From assembly GCF_003129485.1 (NCBI RefSeq), contig NZ_QFFG01000002.1, positions 496,001 through 560,000 of the forward strand: DNA of 64,000 nt, given 5' to 3'. Below, one piece after another: positions 27,225 through 36,481 of the stretch. Origin of the DNA: Polaribacter aquimarinus (lineage in GTDB: Bacteria; Bacteroidota; Bacteroidia; Flavobacteriales; Flavobacteriaceae). Every line of letters begins with the position of its first letter. Position 1 is the first letter of the stretch. The notes beneath the pieces were generated by a model. The model had not been told where the DNA came from and did no database searches. It saw only the letters and a list, made by a program, of their open reading frames with translations. The position numbers were made by a program, and so were the translations under genes.

Positions 27225-28478
27225 ATGCAGTTAAAACGAGTTGTAGTCACTGGACTTGGCGCATTAACGCCAATAGGTAATAATATTGAAGAATATTGGA
27301 ACGCCCTTGTTAACGGAGTTAGCGGAGCAGCACCTATAACACACTTTGATGCTGCCAAGTTCAAAACTCGTTTTGCATGTGAATTAAAGAATTTTAATGC
27401 GACCGATTTTATCAATAGAAAAGAGGCGCGAAAAATGGATAAATTTACCCAGTATGCTATGGTTGCTTCAGATGAGGCAATCGCAGATGCTAATTTAGAT
27501 TTAGAAACCATTAATAAATTACGTGTTGGCGTAATTTGGGGAGCTGGAATAGGAGGTTTAGAAACTTTCCAAAATGAAGCTATTAATTTTGGTGCTGGAG
27601 ACGGTACACCAAGATTTAACCCATTTTTTATCCCTAAAATGATTGCAGATATAGCACCCGGTAATATTTCTATTAAAAATGGATTTATGGGACCTAACTA
27701 TACAACAGTTTCAGCTTGTGCTTCATCGGCTAATGCAATGATAGATGCTTTAAATTATATTAGATTAGGACATTGTGACGTTATTGTAACAGGTGGCTCA
27801 GAAGCAGCGGTAACTCATGCTGGTGTTGGAGGGTTTAATGCAATGAAAGCCTTATCTGAGAGAAACGAAAGTCCAGAATCAGCATCAAGACCATTTGATG
27901 CAGAACGAGATGGCTTCGTTTTAGGGGAAGGAGCAGGAGCAATTGTTTTAGAAAGTTACGAACATGCTAAAGCTAGAGGAGCTAAAATTTATGCAGAAGT
28001 TATTGGAGGAGGAATGTCATCTGATGCATATCATATGACAGCTCCACACCCAGAAGGAATTGGTGTTATTGCTGTGATGAAAAACTGTCTTGAAAATGCT
28101 GGCATTAATCCAGAGGATGTAGATCATATTAACACACATGGTACTTCTACACCTTTAGGAGACGTTGCTGAATTAAAAGCAATTTCAGAAGTGTTCGGTG
28201 AACATGCTAAAAATATCAATATCAATTCAACAAAGTCTATGACTGGGCACTTATTAGGTGCAGCTGGTGCTATAGAATCTATAGCTTCTATTTTAGCAAT
28301 GAAGCATAGTATTGTACCACCAACAATAAATCATTCGACTATAGATGATAATATTAATCCAGAATTAAACTTAACGCTAAATAAACCTCAAGAAAGAGAA
28401 ATTAAAGTAGCTATGAGTAATACATTTGGTTTTGGAGGTCATAATGCTTGTGTTGCATTCAGAAAGTTAGAAGATTAA
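27225..28478 (+). CDS. fabF: Beta-ketoacyl-ACP synthase II
   Basis: A 417-residue condensing enzyme that elongates acyl-ACP with malonyl-ACP. The catalytic triad is complete: Cys at about 165 in 'TVSACASSANAM', His at about 305 in 'NTHGTSTPLGD' and His at about 341 in 'KSMTGHLLGAAG'. It is cytoplasmic. It is flanked by acpP (7 bp upstream) and rnc (6 bp downstream), implying one transcript. Length and motifs are those of FabF rather than FabB. Confidence 0.97.
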   Translation: MQLKRVVVTGLGALTPIGNNIEEYWNALVNGVSGAAPITHFDAAKFKTRFACELKNFNATDFINRKEARKMDKFTQYAMVASDEAIADANLDLETINKLRVGVIWGAGIGGLETFQNEAINFGAGDGTPRFNPFFIPKMIADIAPGNISIKNGFMGPNYTTVSACASSANAMIDALNYIRLGHCDVIVTGGSEAAVTHAGVGGFNAMKALSERNESPESASRPFDAERDGFVLGEGAGAIVLESYEHAKARGAKIYAEVIGGGMSSDAYHMTAPHPEGIGVIAVMKNCLENAGINPEDVDHINTHGTSTPLGDVAELKAISEVFGEHAKNININSTKSMTGHLLGAAGAIESIASILAMKHSIVPPTINHSTIDDNINPELNLTLNKPQEREIKVAMSNTFGFGGHNACVAFRKLED

Positions 28479-28484
28479 TACTCT

Positions 28485-29222
28485 ATGAATTTTATTCGTA
28501 AAATAGTGAAGCCTCATAAACAAGAGGATGCTGAATTATATATCGAATTAAAAAAACTTCTAAAATTCTCACCTAGAAAAATTAACAAATACAAAAAAGC
28601 ATTTACACACAGATCTGTGCAAATGTTAGATAGAAAAGGAATACCTATTAATTACGAACGCTTAGAGTTCTTAGGAGATTCTATTTTAGGCTCTGTTATT
28701 GCTGCTTATTTATACAAAAAAGTTCCTTCAGGTACAGAAGGATATTTAACACAAATGCGCTCTAAAATTGTAAGTAGAGAACATTTAAACGAACTGGGTA
28801 AAGATTTAAATTTAATCCGGTTTGTAAAAAGTAATATAGATCAAGCCAATGTTGGCGATAATATCCACGGAAATATTTTCGAAGCACTAATTGGCGCAAT
28901 TTATTTAGATAGAGGGTACAATACTTGTCAAAAATTTATCTATGAAAATGTAATAATTCCTTATGTTGATATTGAAAAATTAGAAGGAAAAATTACAAGT
29001 TATAAAGGACTTATCATAGAGTGGTGCCAAAAACAAAAGAAAAAATACGCTTTCGATACTTATGAAGACTCTGGTAATGAGTCTGTTAAGCACTTTAGTG
29101 TTAAGATTAGTATTGATGGCGAACAAATTGCTAAAGGAAGAGCAACCTCTAAGAAAAAAGCAGAAGAACAAGCTTCGAAAAGAGTGTATTACGCTTTTCA
29201 AAACCAAATAAATTTAACTTAA
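28485..29222 (+). CDS. rnc: Ribonuclease III
   Basis: A 245-residue double-stranded-RNA endonuclease. The signature is 'NYERLEFLGDSILGSVIAAY' with the catalytic acidic residues, and a second acidic cluster is in 'GNIFEALIGAIYLDRGY'. A C-terminal dsRNA-binding domain covers about 170-240 ('VKISIDGEQIAKGRATSKKK'). It processes rRNA precursors and structured mRNAs. It is the last gene of acpP-fabF-rnc; a small TAACG-TTTT-CGTTA hairpin just after the stop may contribute to termination. Confidence 0.96.
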   Translation: MNFIRKIVKPHKQEDAELYIELKKLLKFSPRKINKYKKAFTHRSVQMLDRKGIPINYERLEFLGDSILGSVIAAYLYKKVPSGTEGYLTQMRSKIVSREHLNELGKDLNLIRFVKSNIDQANVGDNIHGNIFEALIGAIYLDRGYNTCQKFIYENVIIPYVDIEKLEGKITSYKGLIIEWCQKQKKKYAFDTYEDSGNESVKHFSVKISIDGEQIAKGRATSKKKAEEQASKRVYYAFQNQINLT

Positions 29223-29313
29223 TAAGCGATAACGTTTTCGTTAAATTAACACAAAACTCGTAAACTAATTCGTAATTTAGCTAACTCATAAAAACTATAA
29301 GTAATTATAATTT

Positions 29314-29784
29314 ATGCAGGTATATGCTTTAGAATTAGATGATTTTTGTGAAGAAGAATATTCTTTAATTGGAATCCATTCTACCTTAGAAGACTATAAA
29401 CTTGCGTACCTACTTAACAAAACTTTAAAAACAAAGTTTTATAAAGCCAAAGAAGATTTAGAATTTACTAGAGAAAAAAAGAAAGCTTCATTTTCTATTT
29501 ATAATTACGAGAACATAAAATATGGTTACGATTGGTTTTTAATAGCAAATAGCTACAGAAGGGAAAACCAAACAGTATCTAACGAGTTATTATTAACATC
29601 AGAAACAAAGACATATTTAATTCCTGAAAAGAAAAAAGTAGATTTTTTTTTAAAAATATGTGGAGAATCAGAATATGAATTTGTAATGAAAACTGTACAA
29701 AAAATTAAAAATATTGATAATGTTATTACGGCATATTCAATAGATAAAAACACTTTAAAGTCGAAAGACTTTTTAATATTTTAA
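29314..29784 (+). CDS. IPExxxVDY family protein
   Basis: A 156-residue protein with the family motif near residue 109 ('TKTYLIPEKKKVDFFLKI', here with Phe in place of the final Tyr). It has no signal peptide or membrane segment. In Bacteroidota this family is usually encoded next to pyruvate kinase, as here: only 4 bp separate it from pyk. The conserved linkage suggests a role tied to pyruvate kinase or to the same operon's regulation, but no function is known. Confidence 0.88.
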   Translation: MQVYALELDDFCEEEYSLIGIHSTLEDYKLAYLLNKTLKTKFYKAKEDLEFTREKKKASFSIYNYENIKYGYDWFLIANSYRRENQTVSNELLLTSETKTYLIPEKKKVDFFLKICGESEYEFVMKTVQKIKNIDNVITAYSIDKNTLKSKDFLIF

Positions 29785-29788
29785 TTAT

Positions 29789-31216
29789 ATGATTGATTAT
29801 AAAAAAACAAAAATAGTTGCAACATTAGGACCTGCAACAGATAGTAAAGAAATTTTAAAAGAATTAGCAAAAGAAGGAGTAAACGTATTTCGTATTAATT
29901 TTTCTCATGCAAATTACGACAATGTAAAAAAGACGGTAAAAACCATTAAAGAAATAAATGAGGAAAATGGATATAATGTTGCCATTTTAGCCGATTTACA
30001 AGGACCAAAACTTAGAGTTGGTGTAATGGAAGAAGGTGTCGAGTTAGCCGATGGAGATATTTTTACTTTTACAACTGATGAATGTACAGGAACCAAAGAA
30101 AGAGCGTATATGACCTATCAACGTTTTCCAAAAGATGTAAAAGTTGGAGAACAGATTATGGTAGATGATGGAAAACTTTTGTTTGAAGTAATCTCTACAA
30201 ACAAAGAAAATGAAGTTGTGGTAAAAACAATTGTTGGTGGACCTTTAAAATCTAAAAAAGGTGTAAACTTACCTAACACAGCAATATCACTTCCTGCTTT
30301 GACAGAAAAAGATAAAGAAGATGCAATTTTTGCTTTAGGGCAAGAAGTAGATTGGATTGCTTTATCTTTTGTGAGAACCCCAGAAGATTTAAGAATGTTA
30401 CGAGATCTAATTGATGAACATTCAGAATATAGAGTTCCAGTTATTGCTAAAATCGAAAAACCAGAAGCGGTTGCAAATATGGATGCTTTAATTCCATATT
30501 GCGATGGATTAATGGTAGCGCGTGGAGATTTAGGAGTAGAAATTCCGATGCAAGACGTTCCTTTAATCCAGAAAAAATTAGTTAGACGTGCAAAAAGAGC
30601 AAGAATTCCTGTAATTATTGCTACTCAAATGATGGAGACTATGATAGATAACTCTGTACCAACAAGAGCAGAGGTAAATGACGTAGCAAACTCAATTATA
30701 GATGGTGCAGATGCAGTAATGCTTTCTGGAGAAACTTCAGTAGGGAAACATCCTGCAAGAGTTATTCAAAAAATGGCAGAAATTATTAAAGCTGTTGAGA
30801 ACTCTAGAATGATAAAAGTACCTCATGAGGCTCCGCATATTAGAACCAATAGATTTATTACAAAATCTGTTTGTCATCATGCCGCTTTAATGGCTAATGA
30901 TATTGATGCAGCAGCAATTTCTACATTAACTAGAAGTGGTTATACTGCTTTCCAGATTTCTGCTTGGAGACCACAAGCTAAAATATTAGTTTTTTCTTCA
31001 GAAAGAAGAATTTTAGGGAAACTAAATTTACTTTGGGGTGTTAAAGCTTTTTTCTATGATGCCAACTTAACGACAGATGCAACAGTGGTAGACATTAACA
31101 AAATATCTAAAGAGAAAGGATTTGTTAAAGAAGGAGATTTTATGATTAATCTTACTTCTATGCCTGCTGAAGCGCAGGGTATGGTAAATACTTTACGTGT
31201 TTCTGAAATAGAGTAG
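29789..31216 (+). CDS. pyk: Pyruvate kinase
   Basis: A 475-residue glycolytic enzyme converting phosphoenolpyruvate and ADP to pyruvate and ATP. Motifs are 'ILADLQGPKLRVG', 'KKGVNLPNTAISLPALTEKD', the active-site 'IAKIEKPEA', 'GLMVARGDLGVEIP', and the signature continuing through 'ATQMMETMIDNSVPTRAEVN' to 'DAVMLSGETSVGKHP'. The C-terminal domain is complete. It follows the IPExxxVDY gene directly and is closed by a strong hairpin terminator at 31238-31271. Confidence 0.97.
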   Translation: MIDYKKTKIVATLGPATDSKEILKELAKEGVNVFRINFSHANYDNVKKTVKTIKEINEENGYNVAILADLQGPKLRVGVMEEGVELADGDIFTFTTDECTGTKERAYMTYQRFPKDVKVGEQIMVDDGKLLFEVISTNKENEVVVKTIVGGPLKSKKGVNLPNTAISLPALTEKDKEDAIFALGQEVDWIALSFVRTPEDLRMLRDLIDEHSEYRVPVIAKIEKPEAVANMDALIPYCDGLMVARGDLGVEIPMQDVPLIQKKLVRRAKRARIPVIIATQMMETMIDNSVPTRAEVNDVANSIIDGADAVMLSGETSVGKHPARVIQKMAEIIKAVENSRMIKVPHEAPHIRTNRFITKSVCHHAALMANDIDAAAISTLTRSGYTAFQISAWRPQAKILVFSSERRILGKLNLLWGVKAFFYDANLTTDATVVDINKISKEKGFVKEGDFMINLTSMPAEAQGMVNTLRVSEIE

Positions 31217-31237
31217 AAAACAAAATCTATAAAACAT

Positions 31238-31271
31238 AAAAAGCATTCTTAATTTTTTAAGAATGCTTTTT
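31238..31271. terminator. Bidirectional terminator of pyk and the M28 peptidase gene
   Basis: A perfect 15 bp stem (31238-31252 with 31257-31271; core AAGCATTCTTAA/TTAAGAATGCTT) with a 4 nt loop, an A-run on the left and a T-run on the right. It abuts the stop codon of the convergent peptidase gene, so it serves both. Confidence 0.88.
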
Positions 31272-33569
31272 TTATAACTTCACTTTTTTTGAGATTATAA
31301 TAGCATCGTTTGTTACAAAAGGCATTGGCATCATTTTATCAGTTCTTGGGGTTAATATAAATTTGGGGTTTTCTAATAAATCATAATAGATTTCATTTAG
31401 AATAATGTCAAATTCATATTCTTTACTAACACTAAAAGAAAGCGTTACCGCTTTATCTTGATTTCCTATATGATATATCAAGAAAGTTCCTTTTTTTACT
31501 ATGTAATTTTTACCATCATTTACCAAAACATCATTAACCTTAAATTGATGCAATTTGAGTTCTTTTTTAGTGATAAACTCTAATTTATTTGCCTTTTTTT
31601 CTGAAGAAATCGATATTTCTATAAAACGTTTGTTACCAATTACGGTGTCTAAATCTAATGTAATTTCTGATGATTGAAGGTTTTTAAAATCGGTTTTTTT
31701 ATGATAAGTAAAACGAGTATTATATTTACTTCTAGTTTCTGCATTTAAAATGCTTCCTTTAGTTGCGTTTTCATCAAAAATTTGTTTGGTATATTCATCT
31801 AAAGTATGGTTGTAAGTTCCATAATAAGCAGTTTTATCATCAGAATTCTGAATATAAACCAAACTGTTGGGTTTCTTTTTATCATAAGAAAAACCACTAT
31901 TATAAGTTGCTAAACCAAAGAAAATAATTGCAAAAAAACCAACAGTTTTTTGCATCCAAAAATTTTTGTTTTGATGAAAAGTAAGAATCATCAATCCAAA
32001 AACTAAAACGATAAAAATGGCACTGACAAAGAGTATTTTTAATCCTAAACCTACTGGAAACATTTTTACTAAAGGCGCAAAAATGTAGATGGTTGGTACT
32101 GATATAATAGTGAATAAAATTCGTTTCGATTTTTCTTCTAAATCCATAAAGATGGCTAATGTTAAAATGGCTAAAGCGCAAAAAACAGGAATAATAAAAA
32201 AACCAGCACCTTTTAAAGAACCACTAATTAAAAAGTTGATAATTAGCCAAATTAGAATGGGAGCAATTAATAAATCAGTTGTTTTTTGGTGTTTATGGAT
32301 GTATTTGTAACATTTAAATAATATCCAAAGATTTAAAAATACAAAAGCAGTAATGTATTGATATCCATTATACGTAAATCCATGCAACATATCTTTATAT
32401 TCTGGGTGAATCATCAATATTAATTTCCATAATCCGAAGGAAATTCCTCCACATAAAAGGATAGACATAAGAAAAATGCCTAAACCTTTTATTATCCCTT
32501 TTAAAGAAAGTTTTCTTTTTGTTATTCCGAAGAAAATCAATACTAAAAAAAGAGCAACTGCAATAATTAATAAGGGGGTTACCCAAGTAAAAGGAAAAGT
32601 TAATAATCGGATAAAAGGAAAATTCACATAGACAAAATCTTCTTCTGAATTTAGATTAGACAAGTCTGAATTCGCAAAATAATTCACTGTGGTAGTAAAA
32701 TAATCTGCTTGATGTAAGAGTGTTTCTCTGTCTAATCGTTCATATGAATCTTGTGCTGTATGATAGTCAAAGTGATCTCCAATAAAAGCGAAATTAAACC
32801 CATTAATATTAGCTTCTTCTCTAAAAACGGTTAAATCGGTGTCGTTTGGTAGTTTTTTATAAATACTGTACATTAAAGAATTTGCAGCAGGATAATTGGG
32901 TTTTGCAGCCAAAAATTCACCTAATAGTTTGCTGTTTTTTCCATTGGTTTCCATTAACATATAACTTGGGCCACCACTACCTCTAGCTTCAAAATTTAAA
33001 ACCAAACCTATATCTTTTACCCAAGAATGTGCGTTTACAAAAGCTTTTGCGCCCAATAATCCTAATTCTTCAGCATCAGAAATAAGAATAATAATATCAT
33101 TTTTTGGTTTTGTTTTCTTTGCTAAAAAAGCTCTAATACCTTCTAAAATAGTAACTACTCCAGAACCAGCATCACTTGCTCCTAAAGCTGAATGTGGGTT
33201 AGAATCGTAATGTGTTAAAAGCAGTAAAGCTTTACCATTTTCAGAACCCTTAATTCTTGCTAAAATATTTTCTGAAGTTGTAGCTGCAAACCATTTTTTA
33301 TTAATGGCTGTTTGGGTTTGAATTTCTGTTTCTAAACCCATATTTTGCAATTCTCTTACAATATAATTTTGTACTTCTTTATGATTTTTAGAACCAACAT
33401 GATGTACTTGAGTACTAATATTTTTTAAATGAAATAAAGCATTTTCTAAAGAAAATTCAGTTTTAGAAGTCGATTTTTCTGATGGTAATGACGGTTTCAT
33501 GTCAGAAAAACTCCAATATACAACACCAAGAATTATAAGAACAGAAACAAGCGTGGAAAAGGATTTCAT
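31272..33569 (-). CDS. M28-family peptidase with C-terminal membrane domain
   Basis: A 765-residue membrane-anchored zinc aminopeptidase. There is one N-terminal membrane segment (residues ~5-22), then an M28 domain (about 45-315) with zinc ligands in 'LLTHYDSNPHSALGASDAGS', 'LISDAEELGLLGAKAF' and 'FIGDHFDYHTAQDS'. After it come about eight hydrophobic helices (about 325-560) and a C-terminal beta-rich region (about 570-765). This layout resembles ER-associated Fxna-like peptidases. The catalytic domain should face the periplasm. Substrate unknown. It is convergent with pyk and divergent from the CBS gene. Confidence 0.9.
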   Translation of the reverse strand: MKSFSTLVSVLIILGVVYWSFSDMKPSLPSEKSTSKTEFSLENALFHLKNISTQVHHVGSKNHKEVQNYIVRELQNMGLETEIQTQTAINKKWFAATTSENILARIKGSENGKALLLLTHYDSNPHSALGASDAGSGVVTILEGIRAFLAKKTKPKNDIIILISDAEELGLLGAKAFVNAHSWVKDIGLVLNFEARGSGGPSYMLMETNGKNSKLLGEFLAAKPNYPAANSLMYSIYKKLPNDTDLTVFREEANINGFNFAFIGDHFDYHTAQDSYERLDRETLLHQADYFTTTVNYFANSDLSNLNSEEDFVYVNFPFIRLLTFPFTWVTPLLIIAVALFLVLIFFGITKRKLSLKGIIKGLGIFLMSILLCGGISFGLWKLILMIHPEYKDMLHGFTYNGYQYITAFVFLNLWILFKCYKYIHKHQKTTDLLIAPILIWLIINFLISGSLKGAGFFIIPVFCALAILTLAIFMDLEEKSKRILFTIISVPTIYIFAPLVKMFPVGLGLKILFVSAIFIVLVFGLMILTFHQNKNFWMQKTVGFFAIIFFGLATYNSGFSYDKKKPNSLVYIQNSDDKTAYYGTYNHTLDEYTKQIFDENATKGSILNAETRSKYNTRFTYHKKTDFKNLQSSEITLDLDTVIGNKRFIEISISSEKKANKLEFITKKELKLHQFKVNDVLVNDGKNYIVKKGTFLIYHIGNQDKAVTLSFSVSKEYEFDIILNEIYYDLLENPKFILTPRTDKMMPMPFVTNDAIIISKKVKL

Positions 33570-33623
33570 TTATTTTGTTTAATTTTTATAAATGTAAGAA
33601 ATAAAAAAAACTTATTGTAAATG

Positions 33624-33653
33624 TTGTATAAGACAGAAATTTTGGTAAATTTA
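33624..33653 (+). promoter_or_regulatory. Flavobacterial-type promoter of the CBS-domain gene
   Basis: TTG at 33624-33626, a 19 bp spacer and TAAATTTA at 33646-33653 (7 of 8 to TAnnTTTG), 24 bp before the ATG. Confidence 0.5.
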
Positions 33654-33677
33654 AAATCAAACTAAAAACGAACTATT

Positions 33678-34142
33678 ATGGGAATCAAGAGCTTTCAAGG
33701 AAAAAGAGATACAAGTCAAGGTAAAGAAGAAGCACAAATTTTAGTGTCTGATTATATGACAAAAAAATTAATTACTTTTAAAGCAGAAGATTCTTTAGAT
33801 CATGTAATTCATCAATTAATCACCCATAAAATATCTGGTGGTCCTGTAGTAAATGATAAAAATGAATTGGTTGGTATTATTTCTGAAACAGATTGCATCA
33901 AACATATATCTGAAAGTAAATACTATAATATGCCATCAGATAGAAATAATACTGTTGGAAAATATATGGTAACAGATGTTGATACCATTGATAAAAATAT
34001 GAATATTTTTGATGCTGCATTTAAGTTTATTTCATCTAGAAGAAGAAGATTTCCTGTTGTGGAAAATGGTAAATTAATTGGCCAACTAAGTCAGAAAGAT
34101 GTATTAAAAGCGGCAGATAATGTTAAAGGAAATACTTGGTAG
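33678..34142 (+). CDS. CBS-domain protein
   Basis: A 154-residue protein made almost entirely of a CBS pair: CBS1 about residues 25-80 ('VSDYMTKKLITFKAEDSLDH', 'GGPVVNDKNELVGIISETD') and CBS2 about 95-150 ('MVTDVDTIDKNMNIFDAAFK', 'RRRRFPVVENGKLIGQLS'). CBS pairs usually bind adenine nucleotides and regulate a partner, but no effector domain or obvious partner is encoded here. It is cytoplasmic and monocistronic with its own promoter. The N-terminal 20 residues are basic and polar. Confidence 0.9.
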   Translation: MGIKSFQGKRDTSQGKEEAQILVSDYMTKKLITFKAEDSLDHVIHQLITHKISGGPVVNDKNELVGIISETDCIKHISESKYYNMPSDRNNTVGKYMVTDVDTIDKNMNIFDAAFKFISSRRRRFPVVENGKLIGQLSQKDVLKAADNVKGNTW

Positions 34143-34149
34143 AAAATTT

Positions 34150-34857
34150 CTATAACCTCTTTTTCGATTTAATATTTGGTAGATCTGTAATAATTAATTT
34201 CTGTTTGTCGGAACTTTCTAATTCAACAATTTTAGAGTAAGAATATCCGTCTATGGCCTCTTTTAGGCTTTTCCATTTTGCAATACCTGCCACTGTAATT
34301 TGTTCTCCAATTTCTATAACAGCTTCAGAGTATCTAAGCGTTTTATTAAAACCAAAGAAACCTTCACTTTTAATATTGTAATGGTTTAGCAGTGTCTCAA
34401 ATTTTGGAGTTGGGTCTTTAAAGGTTCCAGAATTGGTTTTTTTATCAACGACTAAATGGCTTAGATAATTCTTAGGATTTTGATTGGGTTTTACAATTAC
34501 AAAATCGCCATTTTTTTCTAAAAAGAATTCCTGAGCTTTTTCTTCTTTGATAATAGTTCTCCAATATTTATTTTTTCCACTACTCTTTTTTTGCTCAATT
34601 TTTATTGAATAGAAAATACACTTTCTTTTACTATAAGGAGCTAATAGAGGCGTTTTTACATGAAGTGCTTTACCTGTAACCCTTGAGAACTCATTAGATT
34701 TTAGACTCATAATTCTTTTGTCTTGAAGTTTAGAAAGGGTTCTTAAAACTTTCTGTTTTGAACCAAAATAATAAGAAATAAAGATTAATACGATAGCAAC
34801 AGTAATGAAAATAAAAATGAGAATTGAAGAATCAAAATTAGAAGTTAAAAAAATCAT
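34150..34857 (-). CDS. Membrane-anchored GIDE/MUL1-like domain protein
   Basis: A 235-residue protein with an N-terminal membrane helix (about 10-30, 'ILIFIFITVAIVLIFISYYF'). The soluble part resembles the BAM/GIDE domain of mitochondrial MUL1-type E3 ligases: 'VTGKALHVKTPLLAPYSKRK' and 'CIFYSIKIEQ', then near the C-terminus 'LRYSEAVIEIGEQITVAGIA'. There is no RING finger, so it is not a ubiquitin ligase. Bacterial members of this fold are of unknown function and usually sit in the inner membrane. The call rests on motif resemblance; a profile search against PF12483 would settle it. Confidence 0.6.
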   Translation of the reverse strand: MIFLTSNFDSSILIFIFITVAIVLIFISYYFGSKQKVLRTLSKLQDKRIMSLKSNEFSRVTGKALHVKTPLLAPYSKRKCIFYSIKIEQKKSSGKNKYWRTIIKEEKAQEFFLEKNGDFVIVKPNQNPKNYLSHLVVDKKTNSGTFKDPTPKFETLLNHYNIKSEGFFGFNKTLRYSEAVIEIGEQITVAGIAKWKSLKEAIDGYSYSKIVELESSDKQKLIITDLPNIKSKKRL

Positions 34858-34909
34858 AGCATATTGTTAATACATTTATAGGTATCAATAAGAATATAAA
34901 TGTTACAAA

Positions 34910-35260
34910 TTAATCTCTTCTAATTAGTAAAAAGGTTTCGTTTTCTAAGGGCAAGTAGCCTTGATCATAGATATAAAAATAAGTGTTTCCTGTTTTTGTG
35001 GTATAAATAGAAGTTAAAAAATTAAAATCAAAACCTTTATCGTATAGTTTAGTTCTAGACACTTTTGTTTTTCCTGAAGTATTTAATTCTGATAATATTT
35101 TATAATTTTTTCGGAGACGATTATTAATATTTCTAATTAGGTTTTTACTGTCTTTATTTACTTTATTGTTGTATGCATTTCTACAATAATCAGAACAGAA
35201 TTTTTTATCAATTCTACCTTTAACAATTTCATTACATTCTAAGCACTTTCTATTTTCCAT
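34910..35260 (-). CDS. Small zinc-ribbon protein, unknown
   Basis: A 116-residue protein starting with a treble-clef or zinc-ribbon-like Cys set ('KCLECNE' then 'KKFCSDYCRNAYNNK'), as in DUF2116-type proteins. The rest is basic and then beta-rich ('TKTGNTYFYIYDQGYLPLEN'). Its start codon overlaps the end of the upstream GNAT gene by 11 bp, so the two are probably translationally coupled. A nucleic-acid or ribosome-binding role is possible from the zinc motif and charge, but this is inference. Confidence 0.75.
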   Translation of the reverse strand: MENRKCLECNEIVKGRIDKKFCSDYCRNAYNNKVNKDSKNLIRNINNRLRKNYKILSELNTSGKTKVSRTKLYDKGFDFNFLTSIYTTKTGNTYFYIYDQGYLPLENETFLLIRRD

Positions 35261-35813
35261 AGTTTTCTTTTTTTAGTTCATACCAATTTACTTTTATAAT
35301 ATTTTGCTCATATTTATAGTCGAATTCATTTACAAACTGCAATCCAATTTTTTGTAAAATCTTGTTAGAACCTATATTTTCAATATCAGCTGCTCCATAA
35401 ATAACATTGTAATTCTTTTTTGTAAACCCATAATTTAAACAAGCAACAGCAGACTCTAGACCGTATCCTTTATTCCAAAACCTAGGAATAAATCGATAGC
35501 CAATATCAATAAAATTTTGATAACCATTTAAAGCTTCCTTTTTTCCTTTATTTAATTTTAAACCAGACCAACCCATAAATTCCCCAGATTTTTTTTCGAT
35601 AACTGCAAAACGGCCAATTTTAAATTCTTTGTATTGTTGTCTAATAAAATTTATGTTTTTTTTAGCCTCTTGTTTTGTTGAAATAGGATTTCTCCCCAAA
35701 TAGTGATGTACTTTAGCATCCGAATCTAACTCAAACATTCCATTAACATCGCTGTCTTGAATCTCTCTAAGAATAAGTCTTTCTGTTTCTAAGTAGAATT
35801 GCATAGATGTCAA
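35250..35813 (-). CDS. GNAT-family N-acetyltransferase (RimJ/RimL type)
   Basis: A 187-residue acetyltransferase with the RimJ/RimL pattern: 'LETERLILREIQDSDVNGMF' at the N-terminus, 'GRFAVIEKKSGEFMGWSGL' and 'DIGYRFIPRFWNKGYGLESA' (acetyl-CoA-binding region), then 'VIYGAADIENIGSNKILQKI'. The start may be the ATG at 35813 or the ATG at 35804 ('MQFYLETERL'). Substrate is unknown; it may acetylate a protein N-terminus or a small molecule. It overlaps the downstream zinc-ribbon gene by 11 bp. Confidence 0.9.
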   Translation of the reverse strand: MTSMQFYLETERLILREIQDSDVNGMFELDSDAKVHHYLGRNPISTKQEAKKNINFIRQQYKEFKIGRFAVIEKKSGEFMGWSGLKLNKGKKEALNGYQNFIDIGYRFIPRFWNKGYGLESAVACLNYGFTKKNYNVIYGAADIENIGSNKILQKIGLQFVNEFDYKYEQNIIKVNWYELKKENYGK

Positions 35814-35961
35814 ATATAGGCATAATTATACGATTACAAACGTTTACAAATAATTACAACCGAAAGTAATTGTTTTGTAACCGAATAAAAATGTGATGGT
35901 ATTGCAACTTTGCAGTGTTGAATTGAACTAATGAAATTCAATATAAATAAAAACTTATCTT

Positions 35962-36297
35962 ATGAATGCGTTAAGAAACAAAGTACAATTAATTGGTAGA
36001 TTAGGTCAAGATCCAGAAATTTTAACCTTTAAAGATGGAAACAAAATGGCAAAATTTTCCTTGGCAACAGATGACAGTTACAAAGACAAAGAAGGAAACA
36101 AAGTTGAGCGTGCGTATTGGCACAATATTGTAATAAAAGGAGGTCTCGTAAACATCGTAGAAAACTATGTAAATAAAGGTCAAGAAATTGCAGTAGAAGG
36201 AAAATTGACTAACAGAACCTATAATACAGAAAGTGGAGAAAAACGTTATGTAACAGAAATTTTAGTGAATGAGCTATTGCTTTTAGGAGGGAAATAA
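35962..36297 (+). CDS. ssb: Short single-stranded DNA-binding protein
   Basis: A 111-residue SSB consisting of the OB fold only ('RNKVQLIGRLGQDPEILTFK', 'WHNIVIKGGLVNIVENYVNK', 'KGQEIAVEGKLTNRTYNTES'). It ends '...LVNELLLLGGK' and lacks the glycine-rich linker and acidic tip of standard SSBs. It therefore probably is not the main replication SSB but a short paralogue of the kind common in Flavobacteriia. Its 3' end and terminator are duplicated about 6 kb away (42213-42351), beyond an inserted kinase/T9SS segment. Confidence 0.92.
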   Translation: MNALRNKVQLIGRLGQDPEILTFKDGNKMAKFSLATDDSYKDKEGNKVERAYWHNIVIKGGLVNIVENYVNKGQEIAVEGKLTNRTYNTESGEKRYVTEILVNELLLLGGK

Positions 36298-36326
36298 TTA
36301 AGGGAAATTTGCTATGAAAAATGAGG

Positions 36327-36358
36327 TCGTCTAAAATGTAATTTTAGACGATTTTTTT
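36327..36358 (+). terminator. Rho-independent terminator of ssb
   Basis: Perfect 11 bp stem TCGTCTAAAAT/ATTTTAGACGA (36327-36337 with 36341-36351) with a 3 nt loop and a following T-run. The same element is present in the right repeat at 42320-42351. Confidence 0.9.
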
Positions 36359-36481
36359 TAGATCCAAACTCAATTTCGCAACTAGCATTAACTCAGATTT
36401 ATTAATGTTTGCAACAGAAGCAGCAATTTTTCCAGCAGTTTTTATGATAAGACTGTTTATTTCTTTTGTAAATAAAGAGGG
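36344..36481 (-). pseudogene. 3' fragment of the TerB-like gene
   Basis: This stretch encodes the last 45 residues of the protein encoded at 42337-42750 (identical from 'PSLFTKEINSL' to the stop). Upstream of the Pro codon the reading frame is unrelated, so it is a truncated duplicate left at the left border of the insertion. A nominal frame runs to 36547, but its N-terminal part is out of context and has no start signal. Confidence 0.9.

Larger units (their letters stand above)
36238..36481. repeat. Left direct repeat flanking the kinase/T9SS insertion
   Basis: About 244 bp matching 42231-42474 at a constant offset of 5993 bp. It comprises the last ~19 codons of ssb, its terminator and the last 45 codons of the TerB-like gene. 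Within the ssb part are a few synonymous changes, and two changes lie just after the ssb stop; the following ~165 bp are identical. Confidence 0.95.

Noticed and set aside
35875..35912. ssb promoter (TTG and CAACTTTG)
   Set aside because: The spacer is about 27 bp and the -7 element lacks its first T, so it does not meet the flavobacterial consensus.
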